Positions 5,677 through 6,110 of a DNA stretch of 6,110 bases are shown one piece after another (the stretch's first letter is position 1; each line of letters opens with the position of its first letter). Where the stretch lies: NCBI RefSeq assembly GCF_000721935.1, contig NZ_KL585442.1:62889-68998 (forward strand), written 5' to 3'. The notes beneath the pieces are model-generated. The model did no database searches. It saw only the letters and a program-made list of their open reading frames with translations, and was not told the origin of the DNA. Source of the stretch: Streptomyces sp. NRRL WC-3549. GTDB taxonomy: Bacteria; Actinomycetota; Actinomycetes; Streptomycetales; Streptomycetaceae. The translations under genes were made by a program, and so were the position numbers.

Positions 5677-6110
5677 TCACCGGTGCGCCGTCGCCGGGCC
5701 GTCACCGCCCGGCCGGACCGCCGCACGGCGGCGCCGGAGGCCGGCGGCACCGGCCGCGGTGGCCGTCCACAGGGCCAGGCCGATGTACAGCAGTTGCTCG
5801 GGAACCCTGAACCACAGCGGTACGGCCGGGTCGTCGCCGAGTGGGATCCCCTCCACGGCGGCGTGGACGTTGGCCGGGAGCAGCAGCACGAAGAGCACCG
5901 CGAGGCCGAGACCGGCTGCCGGCCGTGTCGATGTGAGCACGAGCCCGGCCGCGCCGAGGAGTTCCAGTACGCCGGTCACATGGACCACCGCGCCGGGGAA
6001 CGGCACGAACGGCGGCACCATCGCCGTCAGGTCGTCGTGGCCGGGCATCACGCCGGTGTCCGACGGGGCGAAGTGGGCGGCGGCGGTGGCCACCAGCATG
6101 AGGGCCATGC
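5677..6110 (-). CDS. DoxX-type membrane protein, possibly N-terminally truncated
   Basis: At least 143 residues are encoded, ending at TGA (complement of 5677-5679). The first visible Met is at 6106-6108, two bases from the window edge, and is preceded by too little sequence to tell whether it is the true start; the short stretch before AAAHF suggests that some of the first helix may lie outside. Four hydrophobic segments are visible: residues about 1-12, 40-58 (VVHVTGVLELLGAAGLVL), 64-85 (ending LPANVHAAV) and 108-126. The pattern AHF.P, MVPPFVPFPG, TGVLELLGA and LPANV is typical of the small DoxX/COG4270 group of inner-membrane proteins, whose biochemical role is mostly unknown. The C-terminal tail is Arg-rich and presumably cytoplasmic. 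It has no evident link to the sugar operon. Confidence 0.8.
   Translation of the reverse strand, partial: MALMLVATAAAHFAPSDTGVMPGHDDLTAMVPPFVPFPGAVVHVTGVLELLGAAGLVLTSTRPAAGLGLAVLFVLLLPANVHAAVEGIPLGDDPAVPLWFRVPEQLLYIGLALWTATAAGAAGLRRRRAAVRPGGDGPATAHR

Noticed and set aside
5285..5680. Minus-strand open frame of 131 codons filling the gap, with a GTG start overlapping the DoxX-type stop
   Set aside because: The GTGA overlap is tempting, but roughly a fifth of its codons end in A or T, far more than in the real genes here, and the product is Gly/Pro/Arg low complexity with no motif. It would also overlap the well-supported start at 5307.

Overview
The window is very GC-rich (my estimate is well above 70%). 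Its reading frames are almost always G or C at the third codon position, its genes overlap at ATGA/GTGA junctions, and it carries a DUF5709-like acidic protein. All of this points to a streptomycete or close actinobacterial relative, probably from a draft assembly. I see no phage genes, complete insertion sequence, CRISPR array, tRNA or rRNA.

Bases 1-4693 (+ strand) are the downstream end of a tightly packed five-gene operon for making and transferring a heptose-type sugar. In order: the C-terminal part of a GmhA-like sedoheptulose-7-phosphate isomerase (cut by the window edge), a full-length HldE/RfaE-like two-domain heptose-phosphate kinase/nucleotidylyltransferase, a GT9 (ADP-heptose:LPS heptosyltransferase-like) glycosyltransferase, and two tandem paralogous GT2 glycosyltransferases. 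Every stop codon overlaps the next start, so the genes look translationally coupled. GmhA and HldE would supply NDP-heptose. The GT9 enzyme is the likely heptosyl transferase, and the GT2 enzymes would add further sugars. The heptose-bisphosphate phosphatase and any epimerase are not in the window. As actinobacteria have no LPS, the acceptor must be another glycan or metabolite, which the sequence does not reveal.

The second GT2 gene (3817-4693) is broken twice. One base seems to be missing just after its start. In the middle, about 50 bases are replaced by an 11-base string identical to the first 11 bases of the synthetic Tn5 mosaic end used in Nextera libraries. I read this as a residual adapter and assembly error, not a natural pseudogene, and it is the most useful observation here.

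Bases 4694-4845 lie between convergent genes and hold two GC-rich hairpins that could end transcription. Bases 4846-5307 (- strand) encode an acidic, probably disordered DUF5709-like protein. Bases 5308-5676 appear non-coding and hold several inverted repeats. Bases 5677-6110 (- strand) encode a DoxX-type four-helix membrane protein whose N terminus may lie beyond the window.

I do not see a clearly undescribed system. The most biologically interesting element is the NDP-heptose glycosylation operon in a Gram-positive setting.
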